Shown: positions 1-8,770 of the stretch, piece after piece
Numbering within the stretch: position 1 is the first letter of the stretch
Layout: every line of letters begins with the position of its first letter
Assembly: GCF_016765675.1 (NCBI RefSeq)
Contig: NZ_JAESWB010000134.1
Location: forward strand, 98,701-162,700
Direction: 5' to 3'
DNA from: Neobacillus paridis
Lineage (GTDB): Bacteria; Bacillota; Bacilli; Bacillales; Cytobacillaceae
Length of the DNA: 64,000 nt
Notes under the pieces: model-generated
Told to the model about the DNA's origin: nothing
What the model saw: the letters and a program-made list of their open reading frames with translations, nothing else
The model's database searches: none
Translations under genes and position numbers: made by a program

Positions 1-450
1 CTTAAACTTCTGGCCTACCCATAGACAAAAACCGACGGGAGTGAGAATCGAAACAATCATGAGAATGTTTTGCGCAAACCCGAGAGCGCTTGTTGCGCTT
101 GCTACCGGAACATTTACCCCAAGAGACACTCCTACCTGATCAGGGGAAAATTGGCTAAACTTCACAATGACCAGCCGGTAAAGAACAAGGAAAAGAACGT
201 ATCCAAATACCGCCCATTTGGTTTCTTTAATCGTCTGCTCCCGTTCTTCTGGAATCCCCCAAACAGCAATCGCTCCAGCAACCCACATGAGTGCTACCGC
301 AAACTTAATCCATCCTGTTCCAAATACTGCATACATATTGACTGTCCATACCCATAGACCGATGAGGGCAATATAGATGAACAAGTTTTTTAGCGCCAGA
401 TACAGTTTAGGCGTAAAATGCTTATGGATCAAAAGTCCCTTTTCATTCAT
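1..450 (-). CDS. Partial integral membrane protein (C-terminus beyond window)
   Basis: The complement is open from an ATG at 450 to the window edge (150 codons, no stop). An AGGAGG site lies about 7 bases upstream of the ATG. The visible product starts MNEKGLLIHKHF and has about three to four hydrophobic segments (residues ~20-38, ~47-64, ~80-97 and ~125-145) separated by charged loops. I do not recognise the family. It lies directly downstream of a 62-residue membrane protein in a leftward block with another membrane protein and a coiled-coil protein, so a membrane-complex role is possible, but that is inference. Confidence 0.75.
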   Translation of the reverse strand, partial: MNEKGLLIHKHFTPKLYLALKNLFIYIALIGLWVWTVNMYAVFGTGWIKFAVALMWVAGAIAVWGIPEEREQTIKETKWAVFGYVLFLVLYRLVIVKFSQFSPDQVGVSLGVNVPVASATSALGFAQNILMIVSILTPVGFCLWVGQKFK

Positions 451-466
451 TCGTCTTCCTCCTTTC

Positions 467-655
467 TTACATTAAGCGGCGTTTATCCTGAACAAATTCA
501 TGTTCATGCTGTTTGATTTCTTCACTAAAAAGGTATGTCACCACACCAATGACCAAAAGCATGGTCAAATTGTTAACGAGAAATGTCCAAATCGTAATGG
601 CAGCATTGACATGAATGGCTCCTATCGAAGAAAACAAATTCCCTAAAAACTCCAT
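467..655 (-). CDS. Small single-pass membrane protein (62 aa)
   Basis: A 62-residue protein with one clear hydrophobic segment (residues ~20-42) followed by a charged tail rich in E, H, K and R. A GGAGGG site precedes the ATG. The stop is 16 bases from the start of the next membrane gene, suggesting co-transcription and perhaps a shared membrane complex. No family recognised; no motif beyond the membrane helix. Confidence 0.7.
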   Translation of the reverse strand: MEFLGNLFSSIGAIHVNAAITIWTFLVNNLTMLLVIGVVTYLFSEEIKQHEHEFVQDKRRLM

Positions 656-692
656 GACACTCCCTCCTTTTTAAAAAAGTACCCCTTCCCCA

Positions 693-2081
693 TTAGGAAG
701 GGTAATGATTGCCCCAATCTTTATCTGATAGTTTTTTCGTAGTTGTGATATAGACATCAAAGTTCTTAACGGGGTTCCCTTGTTTGGATTTTTCCAACTT
801 CCATCGAGAAAATTGTTGAACGATTGTTTCCATGGATTGTTTGGCATTCGTGACAAACCGAAGTTCATGCGCTACTTGTCTTGCCTTATCCATTTTTTCG
901 TTAAACTCTTTTTGAGTGTGGTGGCCAAGTTCTACTTCCACATAGACCTTCTTATTGGAAAGGGTATCGTAAGCCGTGATATCTGGAATCCACGTTTTTC
1001 CATTCGACAATTTGATTTCGTTGTCACTTCTTGAATAGGTAATGTCTTTATATCCCATCATTTCCATGAGAGTGGCTGTATCTTTGATCGTGTAACCATG
1101 ATCCCATGTGGCATTTTCCTTGCGGAGCACGTGTTTTTCACACAAAACTGCGGGCTTTTTAAAGCGTTTTTGGAAGAGTTGAAGGCCGAGGTCCGTCAAA
1201 TGAAAAGCAAAAAACCAGCGCCAACCAGTGTTGACTTTATCCTCTGCAACAATCAGATTGGTCTTTAATCCATTGAGAGCAGTCGTAAATTGGGATTGGC
1301 TGAAATCTCCAAATCGGTCTTTCACAAAATTGGCGATCTCTTTAGATTCACTTAATCCCTCTTTTCCAATTCCCTCAAGAATGCTCCATGAGAGGTCATT
1401 CATTTGTTTTTCAATATCATCCATTAATACAAGATGGGTCTTTGGTGTGCGGTAAGTGTGGTCTTCATGAGTGGAAGCAACAGGAGCAGGGCTAGGTGGG
1501 GCAAGGGTTGTGGACTGTTTTACTACCTTGACAATATCATCTGCTACAGGCAATTTCAAATCTTTTTCAGGAGCAGGCGATAGAATTTCACTTGGTTCCA
1601 TATTCTTGATTTCTTCGTGCAAAGGAGAGTCAAAAGAAGGATATTCCTGATTTTCTCTTGCGGCATCCCGTTGTTCGGTTAACACTCTCTCAAGCTGCGC
1701 TTCCAGGTCACGGTATTCGCCTTCTTTCCGTTTTAACGATTTTTGCAGTTCAATGATGAGGTTGATGGCTTCCTGCCTTTGTTTTTTCCAGTTGTCGATG
1801 ATGAAATTGGCCAGTTCAAAACTGGAGAGGGAAAGGATTCGGTTTTTACCTCCTAACTGTTCCTTTGCAAAGTCATTATCACAAATGGTTTGCGCAACTC
1901 GTTGCAGCTCACTCATATGTTTTCTCGCATCCGCCCTGTACCCTTCCGCAAGTTGTCTTGTTTGATTCATTTGCTCTTCCAATTTCATGATGTTCAATTC
2001 AAGTGTTTTGGCGTGATTCTCCAAAAAAATGGTTTCGCTTTTTGCTGGGGTAAGGTCTTCTTTTCTTCCAAAAAAGGCCAT
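693..2081 (-). CDS. Coiled-coil protein with a PD-(D/E)XK-like C-terminal domain
   Basis: 462 residues. Residues ~20-160 are a long charged coiled coil; ~165-215 are a Pro/Ser-rich linker; ~225-330 look like a helical, possibly winged-helix, region. Near the C-terminus WIPDITAYD (ending near residue 372) is followed by VYVEVELG, then a Lys/Glu-rich helix. This D...ExE...K order resembles PD-(D/E)XK nuclease folds, also seen in some plasmid replication-relaxation and mobilisation proteins. I infer the fold from motif order only; activity is unproven. It sits 14 bases downstream of a membrane gene and upstream of two more, probably one operon. Confidence 0.7.
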   Translation of the reverse strand: MAFFGRKEDLTPAKSETIFLENHAKTLELNIMKLEEQMNQTRQLAEGYRADARKHMSELQRVAQTICDNDFAKEQLGGKNRILSLSSFELANFIIDNWKKQRQEAINLIIELQKSLKRKEGEYRDLEAQLERVLTEQRDAARENQEYPSFDSPLHEEIKNMEPSEILSPAPEKDLKLPVADDIVKVVKQSTTLAPPSPAPVASTHEDHTYRTPKTHLVLMDDIEKQMNDLSWSILEGIGKEGLSESKEIANFVKDRFGDFSQSQFTTALNGLKTNLIVAEDKVNTGWRWFFAFHLTDLGLQLFQKRFKKPAVLCEKHVLRKENATWDHGYTIKDTATLMEMMGYKDITYSRSDNEIKLSNGKTWIPDITAYDTLSNKKVYVEVELGHHTQKEFNEKMDKARQVAHELRFVTNAKQSMETIVQQFSRWKLEKSKQGNPVKNFDVYITTTKKLSDKDWGNHYPS

Positions 2082-2095
2082 GAATGTCCTCCTTT

Positions 2096-2752
2096 CTATT
2101 GTTGGTTACGAATTAAACGCTTTTGAATATCGTTCATTTGATTTTTGACATTTTGAATCCCGTCATGAACGTTGTCCAGTTGTTCTTGTATTTCCGGCAT
2201 TCGGTCTTGGTTTGGGTCTTGGTGATAGGCAATGACAGATTGAAGCAGCGCGGTTTCTTCATCAGACAATTCAATGAGATACTGCTGGTAGGCAGTGTAA
2301 ACTTCAGGGGCTTTTGTTGTTTTTATTTCTTTTTGCATGGAAGAAATTGCATCTTTCAATTTGGTCAATTTGTAAATGAGGTCGATGGAGTTGGAGGTAT
2401 TATTCTCTAATGATTCAACGGCGTCGGGCGTGTTAATGACAACATTGTAAAAAGGAGTCAAACGGTCGATATAGGCACGTTCCTGCCTTACATCTGCATT
2501 GACTACATAGGCTTTTCCATCTTTGTAATCGGTTGTAAAAATACCAAGTACGAGAAATCCCGCATACAAAATAAGCCCTATGAGGAAAAAGAGGGTGGGA
2601 TATGAGATTCCTCCTTCTTTCGCTTCCCCGTTGAAGACTCCTTCTTCATAGCCTTCTTTTTGGCTGGGACTGTGTTCGTACTCATCCCAATTTTCGTAGT
2701 TTTCGGTATCGACTTCCCAATCCCATTCCTCTTTTTTTCTAAACAAGGACAT
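2096..2752 (-). CDS. Single-pass membrane protein with long extracytoplasmic helical domain
   Basis: 218 residues: an acidic, Tyr/Trp/Glu-rich cytoplasmic N-terminus (~1-48), one hydrophobic helix (~50-72), then a helical domain with heptad-like spacing at the end (~180-215). The ATG has a strong AAAGGAGAG site, which is itself inside the 3' end of the RuvC-like gene; the first 175 bases are read in a second frame by that gene. No family recognised. Topology and neighbours suggest part of a membrane assembly. Confidence 0.7.
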   Translation of the reverse strand: MSLFRKKEEWDWEVDTENYENWDEYEHSPSQKEGYEEGVFNGEAKEGGISYPTLFFLIGLILYAGFLVLGIFTTDYKDGKAYVVNADVRQERAYIDRLTPFYNVVINTPDAVESLENNTSNSIDLIYKLTKLKDAISSMQKEIKTTKAPEVYTAYQQYLIELSDEETALLQSVIAYHQDPNQDRMPEIQEQLDNVHDGIQNVKNQMNDIQKRLIRNQQ

Positions 2753-3282
2753 AGTTTCTCTCCTTTCTCACTGTAAATGGTGACAGTCGCTTTTTCTTTA
2801 AAACAATAGGCAATAACCATGCCAATTGCATCCGTTAAATGGTCCTTCTTCTTTTGAATGAGCACTTCAGCGGGGCTCGGAAGCGGGATTCCTGCCTCTT
2901 CAATAGCTTTTGCGAGTTCCAATTTGCTTGCTGTCCTCTTCCCCACCATAGCCAGTTTCGAATCTTCAGGCCGGAGCAAGTGAATCGGAACATGCTTTTC
3001 GACAGCCGCAACTTTAATGACCCCCAAACCTTCCCTTACAGTTATACCTGATGGGTATTTTGGATTTGAAAAACTATTTTCGGTGACAAGTACTTCCATA
3101 TCCGTTACCAATTCTTGAATGCGGTAAAAAAGAATATGGAGCCGAAACTCAAGATCAAGTGAATGCTTGATTCGGATGATGCCAGACTCCCCTAAAACAA
3201 GCAGGCTATCTTCTTTCATCCAATTAAAATAGCAATACCCAATATCCCGAGTACCGGGGTCTATCGCAATTCCTTTGACCAT
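2578..3282 (-). CDS. RuvC-like Holliday junction resolvase
   Basis: Start placed at the ATG at 3282, which has an AAGGGGATATCATC leader and gives MVKGIAIDPGTRDIGY, the RuvC-type first strand with its catalytic Asp. A further acidic cluster (VTENSFSNPKYPSG) and an HLTDAIGM helix match the later acidic residues of the RuvC/RNase H fold. The core is about 155 residues; the remaining ~75 residues are a Lys/Ser-rich basic tail, most of it encoded in the overlap with the downstream membrane gene. The likely role is resolving branched DNA during replication or recombination. An alternative is that the true protein ends earlier and the tail is a frameshift artefact. Confidence 0.75.
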   Translation of the reverse strand: MVKGIAIDPGTRDIGYCYFNWMKEDSLLVLGESGIIRIKHSLDLEFRLHILFYRIQELVTDMEVLVTENSFSNPKYPSGITVREGLGVIKVAAVEKHVPIHLLRPEDSKLAMVGKRTASKLELAKAIEEAGIPLPSPAEVLIQKKKDHLTDAIGMVIAYCFKEKATVTIYSEKGEKLCPCLEKKRNGIGKSIPKTTKIGMSTNTVPAKKKAMKKESSTGKRKKEESHIPPSFSS

Positions 3283-3381
3283 GATGATATCCCCTTTTAT
3301 TTTATCATGATATTCTATCGAAATTCCATTATTCAAAAATATAAAATAAAAGGAACCCCCCGAAAATAGGAGGGGAATTCC

Positions 3382-3756
3382 TTAATTGACCTCTTTTTCT
3401 TCCTGTTCAGGAAAGTAACAATTGTTTAGATATTCGACATTATCCGCCACGACTTCCGTCGCTACTGATTCTTTTTCCCATTCATGTTGACAGTTGGGGC
3501 AATGGAGGGGTTGCTTGAACTCTCTTGTCTGAATTCTGCCGCGTACAAGGCATTGGCTCGATTTTCTTAAATGAACGGCATCCGACTCGGCTTGCTTTCC
3601 AAAACTGCATACCCACGGGTAATCGGTGCCTTTTCCTTTATCCCGGTTGATGGCCAATTGATATTTGGCATAGCTGACCCCGCTTTTAGGCAGAATCCGA
3701 AAATCTACATCACTACATAGGGAACCTAACAAGAATACTGAATTACATTTTGCCAT
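3382..3756 (-). CDS. OB-fold single-stranded DNA-binding protein with Cys pair
   Basis: 124 residues starting MAKCNSVFLLGSL, an OB-fold SSB start, with VSYAKYQLAINR and CLVRGRIQTREF matching later strands. A HCPNCQHEW insert supplies a CxxC pair, which may bind metal; a second pair is not obvious. It ends EEKEVN without the usual DIPF-type acidic tip. This is the divergent second SSB of the window (the other is at 14034-14366). It likely coats ssDNA in plasmid replication or repair together with the adjacent RuvC-like gene. Confidence 0.75.
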   Translation of the reverse strand: MAKCNSVFLLGSLCSDVDFRILPKSGVSYAKYQLAINRDKGKGTDYPWVCSFGKQAESDAVHLRKSSQCLVRGRIQTREFKQPLHCPNCQHEWEKESVATEVVADNVEYLNNCYFPEQEEKEVN

Positions 3757-3797
3757 TTTTTACCTCTCCTTTTTTTCGTATGTTTTTGTGGTTCATT

Positions 3798-4238
3798 TTA
3801 CTTCTCAAACACAACATCCGTTCTGTACACTTTCCAGTCTTTATCCACCTTTTGCAGCGACAACAGGATTTGCCTGTCATCAGTGATACGTCCGTATTTC
3901 TCAACTTCCATATCCCGTACTACATGCACAAGGGCGGTGGCAGTCGTGTCATCGATCATAGTCGTTTTCAAAACTTTGACCAATCGCACGTCAGAGGTAA
4001 ACTCCGTTTGAGATAACTGATCACTTAACAGAAGAAATACACTCAACTGTTCTCCTGTAGAGTCTTTTGCAACCCTGGACCAGTTTCCTTTCATGAGATT
4101 TTCTGTGTACTCTTTAGCAAATGGTTTTAAATTGGGGTCTTCTTTAGTGTCGCAGGCTGAAAGCACGAGGGAAATAGCTAGGGTGAAAACGACGATGACG
4201 CTTAATTTCGTACGATGGCGAAAAAATGCTTTTTGCAT
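3798..4238 (-). CDS. Predicted lipoprotein
   Basis: The start at 4238 has a good GGAGAGATTCC leader and gives a basic N-terminus, a hydrophobic stretch and the lipobox LVLSAC, so the mature protein begins at Cys near residue 28. The 147-residue product has a compact domain of alternating strands (for example TATALVHVVRDMEVE and DWKVYRTDVVFEK) reminiscent of SnoaL/NTF2-like extracytoplasmic domains; that comparison is weak. It lies in a leftward run between the SSB and a 323-residue DNA-binding candidate. Confidence 0.7.
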   Translation of the reverse strand: MQKAFFRHRTKLSVIVVFTLAISLVLSACDTKEDPNLKPFAKEYTENLMKGNWSRVAKDSTGEQLSVFLLLSDQLSQTEFTSDVRLVKVLKTTMIDDTTATALVHVVRDMEVEKYGRITDDRQILLSLQKVDKDWKVYRTDVVFEK

Positions 4239-4446
4239 GGAATCTCTCCTTTGTAGAGGAATGAAAAGACGGGGGCATGCCCCATAAAAAGAGAAAAGAG
4301 GGAATGGTGAATAAAATTTAGAAAAGTTTAAGAAACAATGAAAAGAAAAAAAGATAGGAAATACAAGAAAAGAAAGAAGGATTAAAAAAGGTGGGATACA
4401 AAGAAAAAGAAAACGGGCGGAACAGGGAAATCCGCCCCATAATACA

Positions 4447-5418
4447 TTACTCTCCGTTTGAAACCAATTTTTCCACTCTTGGTTTTCTGCCTTTGGATTC
4501 GGACGCCTTGATTGCCACTTCTGTCCGGCGCTTAATGGAGCGTTCAAAGTCTTCTTCACTCATTTTTAGGACACTTCCAATGCGGAAATGATCATATTGT
4601 CCTAGATTGCAGTTGCGGATAAAACTTCTGGCATTCATCTCCAATCTTTCGGCGAAATGTTCAACCGAATATAATATAGGAATGTCTGTCAACGGCTTTA
4701 AGTCGACAGGCACATAATTTTTTAAATTTGGTTTTGCCTTATCAAGTTCCTTTGGTTGCAAAATAGGATTCCCATATTCATCTAATTTTGCTCCAGGGAC
4801 TCTTTGGCGGTTTAAATAATCAATCACCGACTGTTTTAAGCAGACTAACTTATTCGATTCCTTTTGAATGATGATTTCTGCGGGAATGGTTTCCCCTGTT
4901 TCATTATCTACTCTTGGTTCTGACAACATATATAGAAAACGAACGGAAATGTCTAGTTTCGCTGCTACCACATCGGCGAGTATGTGATCTCTTGTGATCA
5001 GGCCGTCTTGCTGGCGGAGTTTTTCCCATTTTCTTTTCTCTTCCTGCATTTTTTTTGCTTTTGGAATAGCAAGACGAATGGTTTCTTTTGCCCCATAAAA
5101 CGCACGTTCTACTTCTTTTCCTTGGGGATTGATTACTTTTTTAACCACTCTATCATAAGGTTCGTTCGGAATGGTTTGTTCTAAATGATTCAATAATTTC
5201 TCTAATACTTTGATATCCACTTCACTAAACGAAATAGGTCTTAATGTTTTAATTTGTTCAGGTGTAAAGGCTAAAATTTGTTCTTCTGTAAAATGTGCTA
5301 TGTCCTTCGCTCGTATGGGTACAAAATTGTCTGGATGCACCTTTGAAATCTCTTTAGGGGATAATTTTAATATTTTTTTTACTGAAATGGTTGGGGTATT
5401 CCGTTTAATAGCTGGCAT
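4447..5418 (-). CDS. Unknown 323-aa protein with N-terminal short repeats
   Basis: The N-terminal ~60 residues contain repeated short units of the type LSPKEISK, FTEEQILAF and FTPEQIKTLRP. A Lys/Glu-rich helical stretch (~105-150) follows, then mixed segments and a C-terminal region (VEHFAERLEMNARSF ... IKRR) that could be a helix-turn-helix. It is 323 residues with a GAAGGGAG site. I do not recognise a family; DNA binding is a guess from the basic C-terminus. The gene has its own AT-rich upstream region containing a TATAAT-like box near 5512. Confidence 0.65.
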   Translation of the reverse strand: MPAIKRNTPTISVKKILKLSPKEISKVHPDNFVPIRAKDIAHFTEEQILAFTPEQIKTLRPISFSEVDIKVLEKLLNHLEQTIPNEPYDRVVKKVINPQGKEVERAFYGAKETIRLAIPKAKKMQEEKRKWEKLRQQDGLITRDHILADVVAAKLDISVRFLYMLSEPRVDNETGETIPAEIIIQKESNKLVCLKQSVIDYLNRQRVPGAKLDEYGNPILQPKELDKAKPNLKNYVPVDLKPLTDIPILYSVEHFAERLEMNARSFIRNCNLGQYDHFRIGSVLKMSEEDFERSIKRRTEVAIKASESKGRKPRVEKLVSNGE

Positions 5419-5596
5419 AACTTCTCCCTTCCTTTTTCGTTTATTTTAACCAAGCGCAATATGTTCATTTTTTTCTGGTTTTTATATTTTTATTCATATA
5501 TTCATATTATAGATGGTTATACAAAAAAATTCAATGATTTAGGATAAAAATTCCCGTTTTCAATAAAGAATATATGTAACCCTTCAAAAAACACAG

Positions 5597-5623
5597 AAAA
5601 AACCCCAATCAATTGGGGTTTTT
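5597..5623 (-). terminator. Rho-independent terminator after the 194-aa gene
   Basis: AACCCCAAT and ATTGGGGTT form a near-perfect hairpin flanked by A and T runs, so it could work in both directions. It sits just past the stop at 5628. Confidence 0.85.
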
Positions 5624-5627
5624 CGTG

Positions 5628-6212
5628 CTATATGAGTCCTTCAAACTGTCCAGGCATGTTATCCCCTGACAACTCTTCAAGAATGATATGAGGGAGTGAT
5701 GAGGCGAGTTTTTTTCGTTTGTTTTTATCTGTTTCAAAAAACGTCAGTTCTTCCTGTGTGAGAAACCCACGATCCAAAAGAAACTCGAAAAACGATTCTT
5801 TCCCCATTTCCTCAACTGTGGCAAAAACAGCGTTACTTTCAACAGGAAATGCATCCAGTTCGTAGCAAAGTAGTTTTATTTGTTTTTCCTTTGCTTTTGC
5901 ATTATAGACTTCCCGAATGCAAAACTTATTCCTGCTTGTTTTAATTAGGTAAAGCCCTGTGCCGATATGAGGCGAACTCACGATTTGCAAGATTGTGTTT
6001 CGTTTTTGAGTTAGTGGATTCAGCAAATGTTTAGCGAAGAAAATATCCCCGTCGTCTTCCCACGTGCTCCATCCAAGTTGAATCAGTTTGTTAATCAGGC
6101 GATCCCGTTGTCTTGGTATTCGTGCATTTTGAAACGAGACAAGATTGTTTGTAGTTTTTCGTCTTCCCTCATTCAATTGAATAGAATGTGCCAATATTAT
6201 TGTTTCTCCCAT
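5628..6212 (-). CDS. Unknown 194-aa protein
   Basis: Starts MGETIILAHSIQLNEG with a TAGGAGTG site. The sequence alternates basic helices and strands (LINKLIQLGWSTWEDDGDIFFAKH, split by strands). It ends with an acidic segment. No family recognised. It forms its own unit: a copy of the 14-bp promoter element lies at 6267-6280 and a terminator immediately after the stop. Confidence 0.65.
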   Translation of the reverse strand: MGETIILAHSIQLNEGRRKTTNNLVSFQNARIPRQRDRLINKLIQLGWSTWEDDGDIFFAKHLLNPLTQKRNTILQIVSSPHIGTGLYLIKTSRNKFCIREVYNAKAKEKQIKLLCYELDAFPVESNAVFATVEEMGKESFFEFLLDRGFLTQEELTFFETDKNKRKKLASSLPHIILEELSGDNMPGQFEGLI

Positions 6213-6266
6213 GTAAAAACACTCCTACATTGTCGAATTTTTGATAACTATCACTATATTCTTATA

Positions 6267-6280
6267 ATATAACGTTATTC
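6267..6280 (-). promoter_or_regulatory. 14-bp promoter element, palindromic variant
   Basis: The complement reads GAATAACGTTATAT, containing the perfect palindrome ATAACGTTAT, 55 bases upstream of the 194-aa gene and pointing at it. Confidence 0.6.
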
Positions 6281-6330
6281 AAAATTAATCAAGAAAAATA
6301 TTAGTAACACTTATATTTTTAAATAATAAC

Positions 6331-6359
6331 AAAAGAAGAGAGACGCTCTCTCTTCTTTT
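6331..6359 (-). terminator. Rho-independent terminator
   Basis: A 13-bp perfect stem (AAAAGAAGAGAGA paired with TCTCTCTTCTTTT) with a CGC loop, overlapping the stop codon of the lipoprotein gene. Confidence 0.85.
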
Positions 6360-6822
6360 ACGGCTTAACAAAATGAGAGGATTGCAAAATATTGATCGCT
6401 TCTACCAGTTGTTTCACTTCTGCATCCGCAGGTTCTCCTTTTTTTACTCTTTCTCGCAAAAACAATAGGGCGGATTTGTAATTTACAAGCGCCTGGAAGG
6501 TTTGCTTGGTCTCTCTATTCAAACTGTCCGGTTGGCGGTACTGTTCCAGTTTATTGATTGCTTTTTGTGTTCGTTCCATTTCTGTTGTTAGCATTGATTC
6601 AAGTTGGGCCTCGCTGAAGGTGTTCGTTTCTCCGTTCATGAGAATGCTCATGATGGGGTTAGCATTTCGCAAAATATCTGCCACTACTTCATCTTGTGTA
6701 CGGCTGGTATCAATGACGTTTTGGCTGTTGATCTGCTCTCCGTACCGGAGCTGTTCTGAACAACCGCCTAGCAAGGAAATCGACATGGCTAAAAGAACGC
6801 CGCCAGCTATCCATTTTTTCAT
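6358..6822 (-). CDS. Predicted lipoprotein (154 aa)
   Basis: N-terminus MKKWIAGGVLLAMSIS followed by the lipobox LLGGC gives a clear type II signal peptide with the mature Cys at residue ~21. The rest is mostly helical with Gln/Glu/Lys-rich segments (EMERTQKAINKLEQYRQP). No catalytic motif. The ATG directly follows the stop of the HTH gene, so the two are translationally linked. Role unknown; several lipoproteins in this block suggest cell-surface functions. Confidence 0.75.
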   Translation of the reverse strand: MKKWIAGGVLLAMSISLLGGCSEQLRYGEQINSQNVIDTSRTQDEVVADILRNANPIMSILMNGETNTFSEAQLESMLTTEMERTQKAINKLEQYRQPDSLNRETKQTFQALVNYKSALLFLRERVKKGEPADAEVKQLVEAINILQSSHFVKP

Positions 6823-7266
6823 TCAATCCCTCCTTTCTTTCCTGCGATAGATGTGATGGTCATAGCGAATTTTCATGACCGTATGGATGGAACAATGGAA
6901 TTCATCCGCAATTTCTTGGTCTGATTTCGTTTTAACCAATTCCTGAACCACTTCCGGGGTGAGAATGTTTTTAATAGTTCTTTTTTTTAGACCAAACTGC
7001 TTCATACGAGATTTCAGTGTATTGACTGAAACAGAAAAAAATTGGGCGGTCTCTTGAAGGGTTGATCGTTCCAACTGGCGGGACAGTTCTTCTTTTGTGA
7101 TAGTTTTCTTTTTCGGAAATAATTCCGGATGGTCCCGCTCATATTCCTTCAATAGCTGATACCCTCTCGATCGGGAGCAGATTCCTTTGACAACGGCTTC
7201 AACGGATAAGCCATTTTTTAATGATTGACTAAATATTTCAGGTGTTAGGATGGTTTTTACAGACAT
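6823..7266 (-). CDS. Helix-turn-helix DNA-binding protein
   Basis: 147 residues with two clear HTH-type segments: LQETAQFFSVSVNTLKSRM (~75-93) and DQEIADEFHCSIHTVMKIR (~119-137). The N-terminal LSVEAVVKGICSRSRGYQL may be a third. The C-terminus is strongly basic. Probably a transcriptional regulator or a DNA-organising protein. It lies between the PhoH-like gene and a lipoprotein gene, with the stop touching the next ATG. Confidence 0.75.
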   Translation of the reverse strand: MSVKTILTPEIFSQSLKNGLSVEAVVKGICSRSRGYQLLKEYERDHPELFPKKKTITKEELSRQLERSTLQETAQFFSVSVNTLKSRMKQFGLKKRTIKNILTPEVVQELVKTKSDQEIADEFHCSIHTVMKIRYDHHIYRRKERRD

Positions 7267-7294
7267 GTTGTTCTTTCCTTTCTGTGTTCTTTCA

Positions 7295-8578
7295 TTACAA
7301 TCTTTGAACGATTTCTTCTACCAAAGACGAACGTTCTGTTTTTTCAAACTGCAAGTGTGCAGAAAGCGTGCTGTGTTTCATGCGTTCAGCTGTGTATACT
7401 AGACCGTTGGAATAGGGAGTAAGGAAGGGATTGTCGATCTGATTATCGGTGGGGTCTCCAGCCAAGATGATTTTGGAGCCTTCCCCAACGCGGGTTAAGA
7501 TGGCTTTTGCTTCATGGGGGGTTAAGTTTTGCGCTTCATCCACGATGATGAATTGTTCATAGAGAGTACGTCCTCTAATATAGGTAATCGCTTCGATTTC
7601 AATGTACCCGTCTTCCGTCATCCTTTCATACAATTGAGCGGGGGTCTGGTATTCCCCTTTTTTTTGCTCAATTTTCCGGTAATTGTCAATGAAAGGCCCC
7701 ATCCATGGCAGCAGCTTTTCTTTCTTCTCCCCCGGCAGGTACCCTACGTCTTTTCCAAGAGGGGAAAGGGGGCGGGTCAGAAGCATAGAGCGAAAGTCTC
7801 CGTTTTTCGTCTGCTTGCGTCCAGCAAGAAGGGAAAGCAGTGTTTTTCCAGAACCCGCACCGCCAATGAGGGTAACAAGTTTAATGTCAGGATCAAAAAG
7901 TAGAGATAGAGCCATTTGTTGTGCGCGATTTCTCGGTTTGATTGGCATTTCCGGACAAGGATGAAGAGGGAGTAGTTTTCCGCGTTTATAGATGGATAGG
8001 GCGGTCTGCTTGAAATTTGTATCATTCACGAGCTGAAACAACTGATGAGGGAAAGCATCTTCCGGGGCTTCAAGGAATCCTTTTTGGTAAAATCGACAGA
8101 TGTCCTTATCACTCACCAGCAACTCTCGAAAGCCTGAATAGATCTTTGTCACACGGTCATTTAAGTAGTCAGCTTTTGGAATGTTGTTCATTTTTGCTCT
8201 GATGCGAAGCGGCCGGTCTCTTGTCACCAGAATCGAGCCTTCATGTTCTTTTACCCATTTTAATAGATAGTCATCACAATACATCTTGCGGATCTTCGGA
8301 TGGTCATATACCAAGACTCTTCCTCCTGACGGAAGTGTAATGGTCATACAGCTAGTCCCGTCCGAATGAATTTCGGGTTCAATTGGTTCCATGAGATCTT
8401 CAAGGGATTTCCAAAACTCCTGTGCAGAATAGCCGGCGCTTCCTCCCCTCCCTTTCATGCGATCCATTTCATCCAGGACCGGCGGCAGAATTACGCAATC
8501 GTTATCTTCAAAGGAGAACAGGCTTTTAGGATCATGAACTAATACATTTGTATCTGGTACAAAAATCTTTTTCACCAC
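7295..8578 (-). CDS. PIN-PhoH ATPase (YlaK/PhoH2 type)
   Basis: 427 residues. The N-terminal PIN-type nuclease domain begins FVPDTNVLVHDP with later acidic residues near D132 (TRDRPLR). The C-terminal PhoH P-loop domain has Walker A GGAGSGKTLL (~240), Walker B FIIVDEAQN (~345) and ILAGDPTDNQIDNPF. The length is close to that of Bacillus YlaK. The family combines RNA-directed nuclease and helicase-like ATPase activity (PhoH2). It heads the leftward block; a copy of the 14-bp element at 8649-8662 faces it. Confidence 0.9.
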   Translation of the reverse strand: MVKKIFVPDTNVLVHDPKSLFSFEDNDCVILPPVLDEMDRMKGRGGSAGYSAQEFWKSLEDLMEPIEPEIHSDGTSCMTITLPSGGRVLVYDHPKIRKMYCDDYLLKWVKEHEGSILVTRDRPLRIRAKMNNIPKADYLNDRVTKIYSGFRELLVSDKDICRFYQKGFLEAPEDAFPHQLFQLVNDTNFKQTALSIYKRGKLLPLHPCPEMPIKPRNRAQQMALSLLFDPDIKLVTLIGGAGSGKTLLSLLAGRKQTKNGDFRSMLLTRPLSPLGKDVGYLPGEKKEKLLPWMGPFIDNYRKIEQKKGEYQTPAQLYERMTEDGYIEIEAITYIRGRTLYEQFIIVDEAQNLTPHEAKAILTRVGEGSKIILAGDPTDNQIDNPFLTPYSNGLVYTAERMKHSTLSAHLQFEKTERSSLVEEIVQRL

Positions 8579-8648
8579 TCTCTTCCTTCCTGCTAGATAG
8601 TGTTTTGAATAGAAATGCTTACCTTTAAAGGATTACTATACAGCAATT

Positions 8649-8662
8649 ATATTACGTAATTC
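8649..8662 (-). promoter_or_regulatory. 14-bp promoter element upstream of the PhoH-like gene
   Basis: The complement reads GAATTACGTAATAT followed by TATAG-like sequence, 71 bases upstream of the start. Confidence 0.5.
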
Positions 8663-8730
8663 ATTATAAATTCAATTATTTTTAAAGTCTTCTCTTCTTG
8701 CTCTGTTCCCCCTCTGGAGATAATAAAACG

Positions 8731-8770
8731 CCCTACCCTTCTATTTAAGACGGACAAAACTAGAACACTA
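8731..8770. repeat. 40-bp perfect direct repeat, copy 1
   Basis: Begins CCCTACCCTTCTATTTAAGA and ends CTAGAACACTA; identical over 40 bases to 23559-23598. Both copies lie upstream of leftward genes, and both are followed on the plus strand by a GGG...CCCTG hairpin and T-rich sequence. Confidence 0.9.

Noticed and set aside
4239..4559. N-terminal extension of the lipoprotein ORF
   Set aside because: The lipobox signal peptide and ribosome binding site place the start at 4238; the extension overlaps the 323-aa gene.
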